A DNA stretch of 64,000 nt from JAJFHI01 sp050633705 (GTDB taxonomy: Bacteria; Pseudomonadota; Alphaproteobacteria; Rhizobiales; Hyphomicrobiaceae). The notes beneath the pieces are model-generated. The model was given only the letters and a program-made list of their open reading frames with translations, ran no database searches and was not told the origin of the DNA. The translations under genes and the position numbers were made by a program. Positions 36,135-45,920 of the stretch are shown here, one piece after another (within the stretch, counting starts at the first letter, position 1; each line of letters starts with the position of its first letter). The stretch is from the NCBI GenBank assembly GCA_050633705.1, contig JBOEGZ010000008.1, positions 20,176 to 84,175 of the forward strand, given 5' to 3'.

Positions 36135-37484
36135 ATGAACTATCACGCTTACGAATTTGCCCATACGCTCATTTCACCAATGAGATTTGCCGTAAAGGGC
36201 ATGCGTCTTAGTCTGCAGTCTCCGCTTAATCCATTTGGCATGACGCCGTGGGGCCGTAGCATGGCTGCTGGCTGTAAAGTTTTCGAACGCATGACGAAGC
36301 GTTACGACAAGCCTGAATTTGGTTTGGACAATACGGTCATCAATGGAGTGCAAGTTCCTGTTGAAGAAGAAGTTGTTTTATCCAAGCCATTTTGCGACCT
36401 GTTGCATTTCAAAAGAGATCTATCGGCGATCGGCGATAGCAACGATCCAAAGGTATTGATCGTGGCGCCAATGTCTGGCCACTATGCAACGCTGCTGCGT
36501 GGCACCGTGGAAGCGATGCTACCGGAACACGATACTTATATCACCGATTGGACCGACGCCCGCGATGTGCCACTGGTAGATGGCGAGTTCTCGCTGAATT
36601 CCTTCATTGATTACATCATCGAATTTCTTCAAATTCTTGGACCGAACCTGCATGTGATTGCGGTTTGTCAACCATCTGTTCCGGTACTTGCTGCAACCGC
36701 TGTTATGGCCGACAACGACGATCCTCTCCAGCCTGCGTCATTAACATTGATGGGCGGGCCTGTCGATACAAGGCGCAATCCAACTCAGGTCAATGAACTG
36801 GCCGCCAAAAAACCGATCGAGTGGTTTGAGAACAATGTCATCTCGCAAGTGCCTTTCCCAAATGCAGGAATGATGCGCAAGGTGTATCCTGGTTTTGTGC
36901 AGCTGACAGGCTTCATGACAATGAACCTTGATCGCCATCGCAATGCTCATGTTGAGTTGTTCAACAATCTCGTAAAAGGCGATTGCGACTCTGTCGAGCA
37001 GCACACAACGTTTTATGATGAGTATCTCGCTGTCATGGATTTGTCTGCAGAATTTTATTTGCAGACCGTTGCTGAGGTCTTCCAAAATCATACGCTTCCT
37101 GATGGCCGCATGCGCCACAAAAACAAGCCCGTCAATTGTGCTAAAATCGAGAAGACTGCACTTATGACGGTCGAAGGCGAGCTTGATGATATATGTGGCT
37201 TAGGCCAGACAGAAGCCGCACACGATTTGACGCCGAAAATTCCTGACGACGAACACTATCACTACGTGCAAAAGGGCGTTGGTCACTACGGCATTTTCAA
37301 TGGGCGACGTTGGCGAACAGAAATTCAGCCACGTATCGCAGAAATGATCCGAACAGTCGAATTCAAGCGTCGCACTGGCGGTGCCGCGAGACTAGAAAAT
37401 CGGTCGACTGGAAAATATCGAAAGTTGAAAAAAGGTACTCAACCCAATGCCAACGAGCCGGTAAAAACAGATGCGGCTGAATAG
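36135..37484 (+). CDS. phaZ: Intracellular polyhydroxyalkanoate depolymerase
   Basis: A 449-residue cytosolic enzyme that mobilises PHB/PHA granules to hydroxyacids. It begins with the family N-terminus MNYHAYEFAHTLISPMR and carries the lipase-like elbow VIAVCQPSVP with Cys178 as nucleophile in place of Ser, the hallmark of intracellular PhaZ. Further family segments are TDWTDARDVP, TMNLDRHRNAH and the C-terminal KGVGHYGIFNGRRW with the catalytic His. The frame is open to 36066 but the ATG at 36135 has AAGGA upstream. It is five nt before bluB. Confidence 0.95.
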   Translation: MNYHAYEFAHTLISPMRFAVKGMRLSLQSPLNPFGMTPWGRSMAAGCKVFERMTKRYDKPEFGLDNTVINGVQVPVEEEVVLSKPFCDLLHFKRDLSAIGDSNDPKVLIVAPMSGHYATLLRGTVEAMLPEHDTYITDWTDARDVPLVDGEFSLNSFIDYIIEFLQILGPNLHVIAVCQPSVPVLAATAVMADNDDPLQPASLTLMGGPVDTRRNPTQVNELAAKKPIEWFENNVISQVPFPNAGMMRKVYPGFVQLTGFMTMNLDRHRNAHVELFNNLVKGDCDSVEQHTTFYDEYLAVMDLSAEFYLQTVAEVFQNHTLPDGRMRHKNKPVNCAKIEKTALMTVEGELDDICGLGQTEAAHDLTPKIPDDEHYHYVQKGVGHYGIFNGRRWRTEIQPRIAEMIRTVEFKRRTGGAARLENRSTGKYRKLKKGTQPNANEPVKTDAAE

Positions 37485-37489
37485 AAATA

Positions 37490-38191
37490 ATGTCTTCAAA
37501 TAGGCCAGACACGTGTTCGGCTGATGATGTAAGCCTGGACAAAAATGGGACGGATGCTGACGCCGTGCCGTCGTTTTCGCCGGAATTTCGCCAGGACTTG
37601 GAGGCATTATTTACTTGGCGTCGAGATGTACGCTGCTTTCGCAAAGACCCCGTTCCCAAAGATGTCTTGGACAATCTCTTACAATTGGTGAGTTTGTCGC
37701 CATCGGTTGGTAACTCACAGCCCTGGCGCTGGGTCAACGTGGCAACGGACGAACGGCGCGCCTTTGTTGCCGATTGTTTCCAGCAGCAAAACAACTTGGC
37801 TGCCAAGGACTATGAGCCTGAAACGCGAGATCACTATTTACAATTAAAACTGGCTGGTCTGCGTCAGGCGCCGGAGCAGTTTGCCGTGTTTTGTGATGAG
37901 GTAACCGAACAGGGGCGCGAACTCGGTCGAAAGACAATGCCTGAAATGCTCGCCTATTCTGCCGTGTTATCCGTGCACACGTTTTGGTTGGCTGCGCGAG
38001 CACACGGTATTGGTGTTGGTTGGGTGTCTATTCTCGACCCAAAAGCAGTGACTGAAGCATTGGACGTTCCCAAAGACTGGCGCTTGGTTGCTTATCTTTG
38101 TGTCGGCTATCCGGAAACTGAGCACATTGATCCAGACTTAGTGCGTGCCAAGTGGCAGGCCCGGACGCCACTCAAGATCTACGATAGGTAG
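37490..38191 (+). CDS. bluB: 5,6-dimethylbenzimidazole synthase
   Basis: A 233-residue flavin-destructase of the nitroreductase fold that converts FMNH2 to dimethylbenzimidazole, the lower ligand of vitamin B12. Characteristic parts are FTWRRDVRCFRKDP, LSPSVGNSQPWRWV, ARAHGIGVGWVSILDP and LCVGYPE. It follows phaZ by 5 nt and precedes mutB by about 190 nt on the same strand. Its position beside a B12-dependent mutase fits cofactor supply. No cobalamin riboswitch was seen near it. Confidence 0.92.
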   Translation: MSSNRPDTCSADDVSLDKNGTDADAVPSFSPEFRQDLEALFTWRRDVRCFRKDPVPKDVLDNLLQLVSLSPSVGNSQPWRWVNVATDERRAFVADCFQQQNNLAAKDYEPETRDHYLQLKLAGLRQAPEQFAVFCDEVTEQGRELGRKTMPEMLAYSAVLSVHTFWLAARAHGIGVGWVSILDPKAVTEALDVPKDWRLVAYLCVGYPETEHIDPDLVRAKWQARTPLKIYDR

Positions 38192-38378
38192 CCTTCGGCT
38201 GGATTAACCAGTTGCCGATCACATGGCATCAGAAGCGATTTTTGGCTGAGGGGTCGCCGATGCACCTTTCAAGGGGGTGATTTGGCGGCGAATTTCCCCT
38301 GTTGGGGCTTGTCGAATACGTTCGAGATCGGGATAAGTGTATGTAATCGGGCAAACGCACACGTAGGATGAAGGTGTG

Positions 38379-40547
38379 ATGACGAAAATACCAGATTTTA
38401 CGCAGATTTCGCTTGATGCTGAGGTGCCGCAATCTGGCACCGCGAAACCAACGTCTGCCAATTGGGAGACGCCGGAAGGTATCGCGGTCAAATCAACTTA
38501 CACATCCAAAGACACAGCGAATTTAGATTTCACTGATGGCTACCCTGGTATTGCGCCTTTCGTGCGAGGGCCTTACCCAGCGATGTATGTGACGCAGCCG
38601 TGGACGGTCCGTCAGTATGCCGGATTTTCAACAGCTGAAGATTCCAATGCCTTCTATCGACGCAATATTGCGGCCGGACAAAAAGGGCTGTCTGTCGCAT
38701 TCGATCTTGCAACGCACCGCGGTTATGACAGCGACCATGAGCGCGTTAAAGGCGACGTCGGTATGGCTGGTGTGGCAATCGATTCTATTTATGACATGCG
38801 CACTTTGTTCTCAAGTATTCCACTTGAGCAAATGACGGTGTCGATGACGATGAACGGTGCTGTATTGCCAATCCTGGCGTTGTTTATTGTTGCCGGTGAA
38901 GAGCAAGGTGTTAGCCCCGATAAACTTGCTGGCACGATTCAAAACGACATCCTCAAAGAATTTATGGTGCGCAACACCTACATTTATCCGCCCGAGCCTT
39001 CGATGCGCATCATCTCGGATATTTTCGCTTATACGTCGCAAAATATGCCAAAGTTTAATTCGATTTCGATTTCCGGCTATCACATGCAGGAAGCCGGAGC
39101 GACGGCGGACCTTGAACTCGCTTACACATTGGCCGATGGCATTGATTATATCCGCGCCGGTGTTGCAGCAGGGCTTGATGTTGATGCGTTTGCTCCGCGC
39201 TTATCGTTCTTCTGGGCGATCGGTATGAACTATTATATGGAAATTGCGAAGATGCGTGCCGCGCGTTTGTTGTGGGCGTCGTTGGTCAAGAAAGAGTTCG
39301 CTCCGAAAAACGCGCGGTCGTTATCGCTGCGAACCCACTCTCAAACATCAGGCTGGTCGCTGACGGCGCAAGACATTTTCAATAACGTCACACGGACTGC
39401 ACTTGAAGCCATGGCTGCGACGCAAGGACATACGCAATCCTTGCACACCAACGGTCTTGATGAGGCCATCGCCTTGCCAACTGATTTCTCCGCCCGTATT
39501 GCACGCAACACTCAGCTATTTTTGCAGCAAGAGACAGGCACATGCCGCGTTGCAGACCCGTGGGGCGGCAGTCACTTCATCGAACGTTTAACCCATGATT
39601 TGGCGCACAAAGCTATGGGGCACATTGAGGAGGTTGAGGAGTTGGGCGGCATGGCGAAGGCAATTGCCGCTGGCCTTCCGAAGCTTCGGATTGAAGAAGC
39701 TGCGGCACGCACGCAGGCGCGTATCGATTCTGGTCGTCAAACGATCGTTGGCATCAACAAATTTAAAGTTGAAGGTGACGCTGAGATCGAATTCCTAAAG
39801 GTCGACAATGAATCTGTGCGCGAAAAGCAATTGGCCAAACTGAAACGCCTGCGGGAAGAGCGTGATGAAGCAAAAACGCAGGTAGCCCTTGATGCACTGA
39901 CTGAGGGAGCTAGAGGGAACGGCAACTTACTTGATCTTTCCGTCAAAGCCGCGCGCGAGATGGCAACTGTTGGTGAGATCTCGTATGCGATGGAGAAAGT
40001 ATTTGAACGCCATCGCGCCGAAATTCGAGCAATTTCTGGAGTCTATCGTGCGGAGGCAGGATCAGTGAACAAAGATGTTGAAGTGGTGCTGGATCTGGTC
40101 GACCAATTTGAGGCCAAAGATGGTCGTCGGCCACGTATTCTGATCGCCAAGATGGGGCAGGATGGGCATGACCGCGGGCAGAAAGTCATTGCTTCAGCAT
40201 TTGCAGATCTTGGCTTCGATGTTGATATCGGTCCCTTGTTTGCGACACCAGCGGAGGCCGCACGCCAAGCCGTAGAAAACGACGTCCATGTGATTGGTGT
40301 TTCGTCATTGACCGCTGGGCACCTGACATTGGTGCCTGAGCTTCAAAGCGCATTGGAAGCGGAAGGCCGGGAAGACATCATGATTGTCGTGGGTGGCGTG
40401 ATCCCACCCGATGATTACGAGACCTTGTTTGGAATGGGGGCGAAAGCTGTGTTTGGTCCTGGAACGAATATCGCGCTCGCGGCAGTCGACCTCATTCATA
40501 AACTCAATGCGTCATTGGGATATGGACCAGCGGCGGCAGCGGAGTAA
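38379..40547 (+). CDS. mutB: Methylmalonyl-CoA mutase large (catalytic) subunit
   Basis: A 722-residue subunit that isomerises (R)-methylmalonyl-CoA to succinyl-CoA with adenosylcobalamin. The N-terminal TIM barrel begins near FVRGPYPAMYVTQPWT, with the substrate segments FDLATHRGYDSDHERV and LSLRTHSQTSGWSLT. The C-terminal cobalamin domain starts near residue 588 with ILIAKMGQDGHDRG, keeping the D-x-H-x-x-G base-off His. The ATG at 38379 is preferred to the GTG one codon earlier. The partner mutA is 18 kb away rather than adjacent. Confidence 0.96.
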   Translation: MTKIPDFTQISLDAEVPQSGTAKPTSANWETPEGIAVKSTYTSKDTANLDFTDGYPGIAPFVRGPYPAMYVTQPWTVRQYAGFSTAEDSNAFYRRNIAAGQKGLSVAFDLATHRGYDSDHERVKGDVGMAGVAIDSIYDMRTLFSSIPLEQMTVSMTMNGAVLPILALFIVAGEEQGVSPDKLAGTIQNDILKEFMVRNTYIYPPEPSMRIISDIFAYTSQNMPKFNSISISGYHMQEAGATADLELAYTLADGIDYIRAGVAAGLDVDAFAPRLSFFWAIGMNYYMEIAKMRAARLLWASLVKKEFAPKNARSLSLRTHSQTSGWSLTAQDIFNNVTRTALEAMAATQGHTQSLHTNGLDEAIALPTDFSARIARNTQLFLQQETGTCRVADPWGGSHFIERLTHDLAHKAMGHIEEVEELGGMAKAIAAGLPKLRIEEAAARTQARIDSGRQTIVGINKFKVEGDAEIEFLKVDNESVREKQLAKLKRLREERDEAKTQVALDALTEGARGNGNLLDLSVKAAREMATVGEISYAMEKVFERHRAEIRAISGVYRAEAGSVNKDVEVVLDLVDQFEAKDGRRPRILIAKMGQDGHDRGQKVIASAFADLGFDVDIGPLFATPAEAARQAVENDVHVIGVSSLTAGHLTLVPELQSALEAEGREDIMIVVGGVIPPDDYETLFGMGAKAVFGPGTNIALAAVDLIHKLNASLGYGPAAAAE

Positions 40548-40707
40548 ATCTGTCGCGAACAATGTGCCAGCCATCGCCGCGTTTGTCAGATTGATACCCG
40601 TTTTCAGGTGCGCAATTTGAACGATAGTCACACAGCTTATCGTTGGCAGCCTTTGCAGCGTCAGATGACACCTGCGCGCGACACTACAACCCAAAGTTAG
40701 TCAATTC

Positions 40708-40724
40708 TTAAATTCTGATTAACC
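40708..40724. promoter_or_regulatory. Candidate CtrA-binding box
   Basis: The sequence is TTAA (40708–40711), seven nt, then TTAACC (40719–40724), an exact match to the TTAA-N7-TTAA consensus of the alphaproteobacterial cell-cycle regulator CtrA. It lies about 80 nt before the ATG of a PilZ-domain gene, where CtrA would act as activator or repressor. Matched by eye; chance occurrence is possible in AT-rich DNA. Confidence 0.55.
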
Positions 40725-40799
40725 ACTTTTGGATACGCTCAGTGTGAGAAATTCACCTGGGCGCACGCGTGTTTGCCTGCAAGCATTTGGTCGATTGCC

Positions 40800-41753
40800 A
40801 TGACCCCTTCTTTTGAGCACGAAACGTTTCAGGTCTCGCAAGAGCGCCTCAAGCAAACTCAATTTGAGTTGGCATCAATGGCTTTTGAGGCGAGAGGCGG
40901 AGGGCGCGAATCTTATAATCGCTCTAGTCTTCTTAGCTTACTCATCGTTCTACAACACGAAATAGAGCGCAGCCTTATTTTATCGTCGATCGTTGCGTCT
41001 GCTGCCAATGGCATTGAGGCCAGTGTTGCAAACATCAAGCCACGTACGCTTATCCAATACTTTCCAAATGAGTCGTCTCAACTGACGCTGGCCAGTATGC
41101 GCCTAAACAAATGGTTTGGTGATATTGAAATTTGCAAGCTGCTCGATCGGTTCAAGCAGGAACAGGCGCTTGCAATCGAGCAAACGATTGCGTTTGTGGC
41201 GACCGGGTTTTCGCAAATGCAAGTTGACGAACAGGGCCGGTCTGAGTTGGCGATGGGATGGCAACGGGTCTGCTCTGTCGGAGGTGACTTACTTAATGAC
41301 ATCGACCGCGAGCTTGCAGAATATGATATCCAAGGTGCCGCGATAGAGGTGTCTGAACTTTGCGAACTGCTGAAGGCTGTTGGGGCTGGCAAGTGGCCGA
41401 TGCTCAATGAGCAAGGCGAAGTGATCATGCCAAACTGGGCGGAACAACGTGAGTTTCCACGTGTTCTGGTGCGTTCTCCGGCGACATTGGAATGTCGCGG
41501 CAAAGAGCAGCGTGTTATTTTGCGCGATGTCTCGACCACAGGCATCGGTCTTCAGTCGGTGAAACAACTCAAAGAAGGCGATTGTGTCGTTGTTAAAACC
41601 AACAAAGGGTTGACCTTGAAAGGTAAGGTTGTCTGGGCTCAGTATGATCGCGCTGGTGTGGTGTTAAGCCGTCCTTTGCATTCAGATGACCCAAGTTTAA
41701 AATTCCTCAGCATGGTCAATGAGGAAACGGCTGGTGAATTTTCGAATGCCTAA
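40800..41753 (+). CDS. PilZ domain protein
   Basis: A 317-residue cytosolic protein. Residues about 1–205 are helical and unassigned. The C-terminal PilZ domain (about 218–305) shows REFPRVLVRSPATLEC and DVSTTGIGLQS, matching the R-x3-R-like and D/N-x-S-x-x-G motifs for cyclic di-GMP, though the first motif lacks one Arg (only RV/R spacing is seen). It would couple c-di-GMP to motility or surface behaviour. The ATG at 40800 is used rather than the TTG at 40773. A CtrA-like box is upstream. Confidence 0.82.
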   Translation: MTPSFEHETFQVSQERLKQTQFELASMAFEARGGGRESYNRSSLLSLLIVLQHEIERSLILSSIVASAANGIEASVANIKPRTLIQYFPNESSQLTLASMRLNKWFGDIEICKLLDRFKQEQALAIEQTIAFVATGFSQMQVDEQGRSELAMGWQRVCSVGGDLLNDIDRELAEYDIQGAAIEVSELCELLKAVGAGKWPMLNEQGEVIMPNWAEQREFPRVLVRSPATLECRGKEQRVILRDVSTTGIGLQSVKQLKEGDCVVVKTNKGLTLKGKVVWAQYDRAGVVLSRPLHSDDPSLKFLSMVNEETAGEFSNA

Positions 41754-41793
41754 GGGCTGATGCCTCTGGTTTGGTCCTTATTGCTGTGGCACA

Positions 41794-42672
41794 TCACGAT
41801 GCTTCTAAAACACGTCCTGCAACAGCGTCTAACTTTGCCACAAGATTGCTGTCGCGCGCCTCAGGGTGTGTAATGAGTGCGACGTCAAGAGATCTGTCGG
41901 AACCGATTGGGCAAGCGGGGTGTTCTTTCGGGAAGCTTGCCGCCATGGCTTTGACGAGCTTTTGGGCTTTGACAGTATTGTCTTTCATGATTGCGATGAC
42001 GGAGGCAACATCGACCTCGTCATGATCTTGATGCCAGCAATCGTAGTCAGTGACCATCGCAACACTGGCGTAACAAATTTCAGCTTCACGAGCTAGTTTT
42101 GCTTCCGGCATGTTGGTCATGCCGATGACGTCGCAGCCCCAAGACCGATAGAGGTTGCTTTCTGCGCGCGTCGAAAACTGTGGCCCTTCCATAACGATAT
42201 ACGTACCGCCGCGGGTTGTCGGGATGTCGCACGCACGCGAGGCTGCCTCGGCGGCATCGGCGAGCAGGGGACTGATGGGATCGGCCAATGAGACGTGCGC
42301 GACAAGTCCGGTGCCAAAGAAGCTTTTTTCGCGCGCGAAGGTGCGGTCAATGAACTGGTCCGGGATAACAAAATGACCAGGCGGATATTCCTCCTTCAAT
42401 GAACCGCACGCCGACAGCGAGACCAGATCGGTGACGCCAGCGCGTTTCAAGCAGTCGATGTTGGCGCGAAAATTGATCTCGGTGGGGGATATACGATGGC
42501 CACGGCCATGACGTGGCAGGAAGCGGATTGGCAGGCCGTTGAGTTCGGCAAAGAGAATTTCGTCGGACGGTTCACCCCATGGGCTTTCAATTTTGTGCCA
42601 TTGCGCATTCTCAAGACCGGGAACATCATAAAGGCCGCTTCCGCCAACAAATCCAAGTACTGTCTCAGTCAT
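41794..42672 (-). CDS. mtnP: S-methyl-5'-thioadenosine phosphorylase
   Basis: A 292-residue cytosolic phosphorylase that cleaves methylthioadenosine to adenine and methylthioribose-1-phosphate in methionine salvage and polyamine by-product recycling. Family motifs are FVGGSGLYDVPG at the start, LPRHGRGHRISPTEI, VMEGPQFSTRAES and GMTNMPEAKLAREAEICY, with the full trimeric class length. It lies downstream of the petABC operon on the same strand, but a terminator separates them. Confidence 0.95.
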   Translation of the reverse strand: MTETVLGFVGGSGLYDVPGLENAQWHKIESPWGEPSDEILFAELNGLPIRFLPRHGRGHRISPTEINFRANIDCLKRAGVTDLVSLSACGSLKEEYPPGHFVIPDQFIDRTFAREKSFFGTGLVAHVSLADPISPLLADAAEAASRACDIPTTRGGTYIVMEGPQFSTRAESNLYRSWGCDVIGMTNMPEAKLAREAEICYASVAMVTDYDCWHQDHDEVDVASVIAIMKDNTVKAQKLVKAMAASFPKEHPACPIGSDRSLDVALITHPEARDSNLVAKLDAVAGRVLEAS

Positions 42673-42728
42673 GACTGTCCCTCTGAGTGGTCGCTATCAA
42701 TTTGGTCATTTCCGGTACACATAAAAGG

Positions 42729-42757
42729 AAAAGGCCCCGCAAGCGAGGCCTTTTCTT
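42729..42757. terminator. Intrinsic terminator after petABC
   Basis: AAAAGGCC–CGC pairs with GCG–GGCCTTTT around a short loop (42729–42754), with one C/A mismatch. On the minus strand the stem is followed by T-rich sequence, placing it after petC and before mtnP. Confidence 0.82.
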
Positions 42758-42806
42758 TGATCTTTAAACATGTGATCTGGAAAAGCCCCGGCAGGAGCCC
42801 ACGACG

Positions 42807-43718
42807 TCAGTGTTTGATGCGTGACCAGATGCTCTTTTTGCCGAGATAAAGCAGGATTGTTGTGATGATCAGATAGATCATGACCTGCCAGCCGATTTGT
42901 TTGCGCGTGTTGAGCGACGGGTCAGCGGTCCACGACAGGAACGCGGTCACGTCCTTTGCATTCTGCTCCAATGTCGCTGGTGGCACGGTTACGCCCTCTG
43001 GCACTTTCTGGCCGTCTTCGACGTATTCAACCGAACCATCCGCCAGCGGCGCTGCCATGGCGATTTGGTGGCCGGGAAAGGCAACATTGTAACTCATGCC
43101 GTCACCAAGTGTGACGTCGGCAGGTGCATCTTTGTAGCCAGTTAGCAAAGCGTAGAGGTAGTCAGAACCCGCTTCCTGATACCCTGTCAGAATGTCCTTG
43201 GTCATTTGCAGGATGTGGATTGGCCAAGAGCCATGAAACTCGACCGTCCGACCTTTTGTAATCAGTGAGAGATCAGGTGGCAGAGCGCCATTAAACGCAT
43301 CGCGCGCTGCTTTCTCGTTGCGGTGCGGTCCGAGAATGCGATCAGAAGCAAGGGGTGGTCGTGTAATCACTTTGCCATCGTCGTCAAGATCTTCGGTTTC
43401 TATCGGGTTGGCCCATTGGGCTGCCAACGCTTTGACGCGTTCAACGTCGAACTGTGGTCCACCAGCTTCGCTAAGGTTGCGGAACGCCACGCGGTTCAGT
43501 GAGTGACATGCCGCACAGACCTCTTTGTAGACCTTAAACCCACGTTGAAGTTGAGCCTTGTCATACTGTCCGCTCACTCCAGCAAACGACCACTTTTGGC
43601 GATCGATGTGGATGGCTGATCCGCTTGCCGCCCATACGGCGCCTGCACTGGCAGCAAACACGGATGCTGCAAGGCCCAAAGCACGCACGGATTGCATTTT
43701 TGTTGTTCCTTTTGTCAT
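42807..43718 (-). CDS. petC: Cytochrome c1 of the bc1 complex
   Basis: A 303-residue subunit of ubiquinol–cytochrome c reductase that passes electrons from the Rieske protein to soluble cytochrome c. Signal peptide (ending AVWA), haem c site CAACHSLNRVAFRN, a downstream Met-containing ligand region, and a C-terminal membrane anchor (MIYLIITTILLYLGKK). A second ATG at 43697, after AAAGGA, is an equally possible start. It is the last gene of petABC, 15 nt after petB. Confidence 0.95.
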   Translation of the reverse strand: MTKGTTKMQSVRALGLAASVFAASAGAVWAASGSAIHIDRQKWSFAGVSGQYDKAQLQRGFKVYKEVCAACHSLNRVAFRNLSEAGGPQFDVERVKALAAQWANPIETEDLDDDGKVITRPPLASDRILGPHRNEKAARDAFNGALPPDLSLITKGRTVEFHGSWPIHILQMTKDILTGYQEAGSDYLYALLTGYKDAPADVTLGDGMSYNVAFPGHQIAMAAPLADGSVEYVEDGQKVPEGVTVPPATLEQNAKDVTAFLSWTADPSLNTRKQIGWQVMIYLIITTILLYLGKKSIWSRIKH

Positions 43719-43733
43719 CTTATGCGTGCTCCC

Positions 43734-45032
43734 TCAGCTTTTTTCTGGTGACGCGGCGGCACCAGTTGATGGGGCTTGTCCACCGCCTGCACCTGAAGAC
43801 TTGCTCAATACTGCCTCGCTGATCGAATTCGGTAATTTCTTTGGTGTCTCGAACAAGCCAACCAAAGGCATTACGAGTAGGAAGTGTGCAAAATAGTAGA
43901 ACGTGAAAATTTGCGCCCAGAAGACGTACACGCCTTCAGCCGGCTTTGATCCGAGATAGCCAAGAGCCAAACACGTGAACAGGAACAAGAAGAAGAACCA
44001 CTTGTAAACTGGGCGGTATTTTGTTGAGCGCACACGGCTGGTATCGAGCCAAGGAATGAATGCCAACACCGCAATTGATGCAAACATTGCCAAGACCCCG
44101 CCAAGCTTCGATGGGATCGCGCGCAAAATTGCATAGAAGGGCAAGAAGTACCATTCCGGAACGATGTGTGGTGGTGTGACCAATGGGTTTGCAGGATTGA
44201 AGTTGTCGGCGTGCCCCAGATAGTCAGGCAAGAAAAACACAAACCAAGCGAACACAATCAAGAACAAAAACATGCCAACGACGTCTTTTGAAATCGCGTA
44301 AGGCCCCATCGGGACGGTGTCTGCTTTTGTTTTTGGCTCGACACCTGTTGGGTTGTTTTGCCCAACCACATGCAACGCCCAGACGTGCAAGATGACCAAG
44401 CCCGTAATAACAAACGGCAGTAAATAGTGCAGCGAGAAGAAGCGATTGAGCGTTGCGCCAGTCACGGCATAACCGCCCCACAGCCACTCAACGATCGTTG
44501 TACCAAGCCCTGGAATGATGCTGTCGATCGAAGAAAACAGGTTGGTGATAACCGTAACACCCCAGAAGCTCATTTGGCCCCAAGGCAGTGCGTAGCCCAT
44601 GAATGCAGTGGCCATCATCGCCAGGAAGATAAAGACGCCGAGGATCCATAAGATCTCGCGTGGCGCTTTGTATGATCCGTAATAAAGGCCACGGAAGATG
44701 TGAATATAGACGGCAACAAAGAACATCGAGGCGCCGACGGCGTGGAAGTTGCGTATCATCCAACCGAAGTTGACGTCGCGGCGAATGCGTTCGATTGAAT
44801 TGAAGGCTTCTTCTGCACTTGGTTGATAGTGCATGGCCAAAACAATCCCTGTGACCAGCTGAGCCACGAGGCAGAACATGAGAATGCCACCGAATGTCCA
44901 GAGATAGTTCAGGTTTCGTGGAGTTGGGAAATCAACAAAGCTGTCATGGACAAGGCGCGCAATTGGTAGGCGCTCATCGAACCATTTTGCAAAGTTGTTG
45001 GATGGTTTGTACGTCGACTCGTGCTGAGCCAT
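43734..45032 (-). CDS. petB: Cytochrome b of the bc1 complex
   Basis: A 432-residue integral membrane subunit with eight helices binding two haems b and forming the Qo and Qi quinone sites. Hallmarks are the haem-ligand His residues in VLAMHYQP and MIRNFHAVGASMFF, in the FSLHYLLPFVI helix and the HVWALH helix, and the PEWYFLPFYAILR Qo-site motif. An alphaproteobacterial C-terminal extension (Gly/Ser/Ala-rich) is present. Middle gene of petABC; 16 nt after petA. Confidence 0.97.
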   Translation of the reverse strand: MAQHESTYKPSNNFAKWFDERLPIARLVHDSFVDFPTPRNLNYLWTFGGILMFCLVAQLVTGIVLAMHYQPSAEEAFNSIERIRRDVNFGWMIRNFHAVGASMFFVAVYIHIFRGLYYGSYKAPREILWILGVFIFLAMMATAFMGYALPWGQMSFWGVTVITNLFSSIDSIIPGLGTTIVEWLWGGYAVTGATLNRFFSLHYLLPFVITGLVILHVWALHVVGQNNPTGVEPKTKADTVPMGPYAISKDVVGMFLFLIVFAWFVFFLPDYLGHADNFNPANPLVTPPHIVPEWYFLPFYAILRAIPSKLGGVLAMFASIAVLAFIPWLDTSRVRSTKYRPVYKWFFFLFLFTCLALGYLGSKPAEGVYVFWAQIFTFYYFAHFLLVMPLVGLFETPKKLPNSISEAVLSKSSGAGGGQAPSTGAAASPEKS

Positions 45033-45048
45033 GATGGGTCAGGCCCCC

Positions 45049-45618
45049 TTAGCCGATTTTAATTTTTGTGTCTGAGATGAACGAATACGGTGGCACTTCA
45101 AGGTTCTGAGGTGCAGGACCTTTGCGAATGCGGCCAGACGTATCGTAATGCGAGCCGTGGCATGGACAGAACCAGCCATTGTAATCGCCTTTCGTATCGG
45201 CCATCGACTGACCTTTTGGAATACATCCAAGGTGGGTACAGATGCCAACCAAAACGAGCCAGTTTTCCTTGCCTGCAATCGTTCTGTTTGAATCTGTCGC
45301 CGGCAGTCCAGGATCAGCATCGTTGCGCGCTTGCGGATCGATCAGAGTGGCGACTTCGACAGCTTTTGCCGCTTCAACTTCTTCATTTGTCCGGTTGCGA
45401 ATGAACACAGGCTTGCCGCGCCACATGACCGTTATCGCCTGACCGGATTGAATCGGTGCGATGTCGACTTCGACAGATGAGAGCGCCTGGGCTCCAGCAT
45501 CCGGGTTCATCTGCTGAACGAATGGCCACAGTAACGATGCTGCACCAACTGCAGCCATGGTGTTGCCTGCAACAACGAGAAAGTCCCGACGTTTGGGCTC
45601 TTCGACTGCGTCTGCCAC
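45049..45618 (-). CDS. petA: Ubiquinol–cytochrome c reductase Rieske iron-sulfur subunit
   Basis: A 189-residue membrane-anchored 2Fe-2S protein. The Tat-type N-terminus (EPKRRDFLVVAGNTM) doubles as the anchor. The two cluster loops are CTHLGCIPKG and CPCHGSHYD, with all Cys and His ligands. The GTG start is preceded by GGAGG seven nt away. It is the first gene of petABC and is divergent from trmL across about 300 nt. Confidence 0.97.
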   Translation of the reverse strand: MADAVEEPKRRDFLVVAGNTMAAVGAASLLWPFVQQMNPDAGAQALSSVEVDIAPIQSGQAITVMWRGKPVFIRNRTNEEVEAAKAVEVATLIDPQARNDADPGLPATDSNRTIAGKENWLVLVGICTHLGCIPKGQSMADTKGDYNGWFCPCHGSHYDTSGRIRKGPAPQNLEVPPYSFISDTKIKIG

Positions 45619-45920
45619 GTAAGTCCTCCAAGATTAAAATCGCCCAACGACCTGGAGCGATCGGTGGCACCACGTAACCAACAAACGCCGGTCCTGGGAA
45701 ACTGGCCGGCTTGGCATTGTGGTGCTCATGCAATCCGAGCCGTCGTCGCCGTATGCGCAGATCTGGGCTCGCTCATATTGGTTCTTGCATTGATTACGAG
45801 GGGCCTCAAGACTGCGATAAGCCAATATCGGTGGGCAATTTGGCGCAGTCTGCGCGCGCGCTGATAATATTTCTTTCCCCGCCATTGGAAGTTCGTGGTC
45901 TGGACTGGTATGCCCACGCT
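45619..45920. other. Divergent region between petABC and trmL
   Basis: About 300 nt with no gene. Frames run through it but show no family similarity, and the longest is merely an upstream extension of trmL. It must contain the petABC promoter. No terminator-like hairpin seen. Confidence 0.5.

Noticed and set aside
38219..38491. Leftward frame across the mutB start
   Set aside because: It is a shadow of mutB codons with no ribosome site or similarity.
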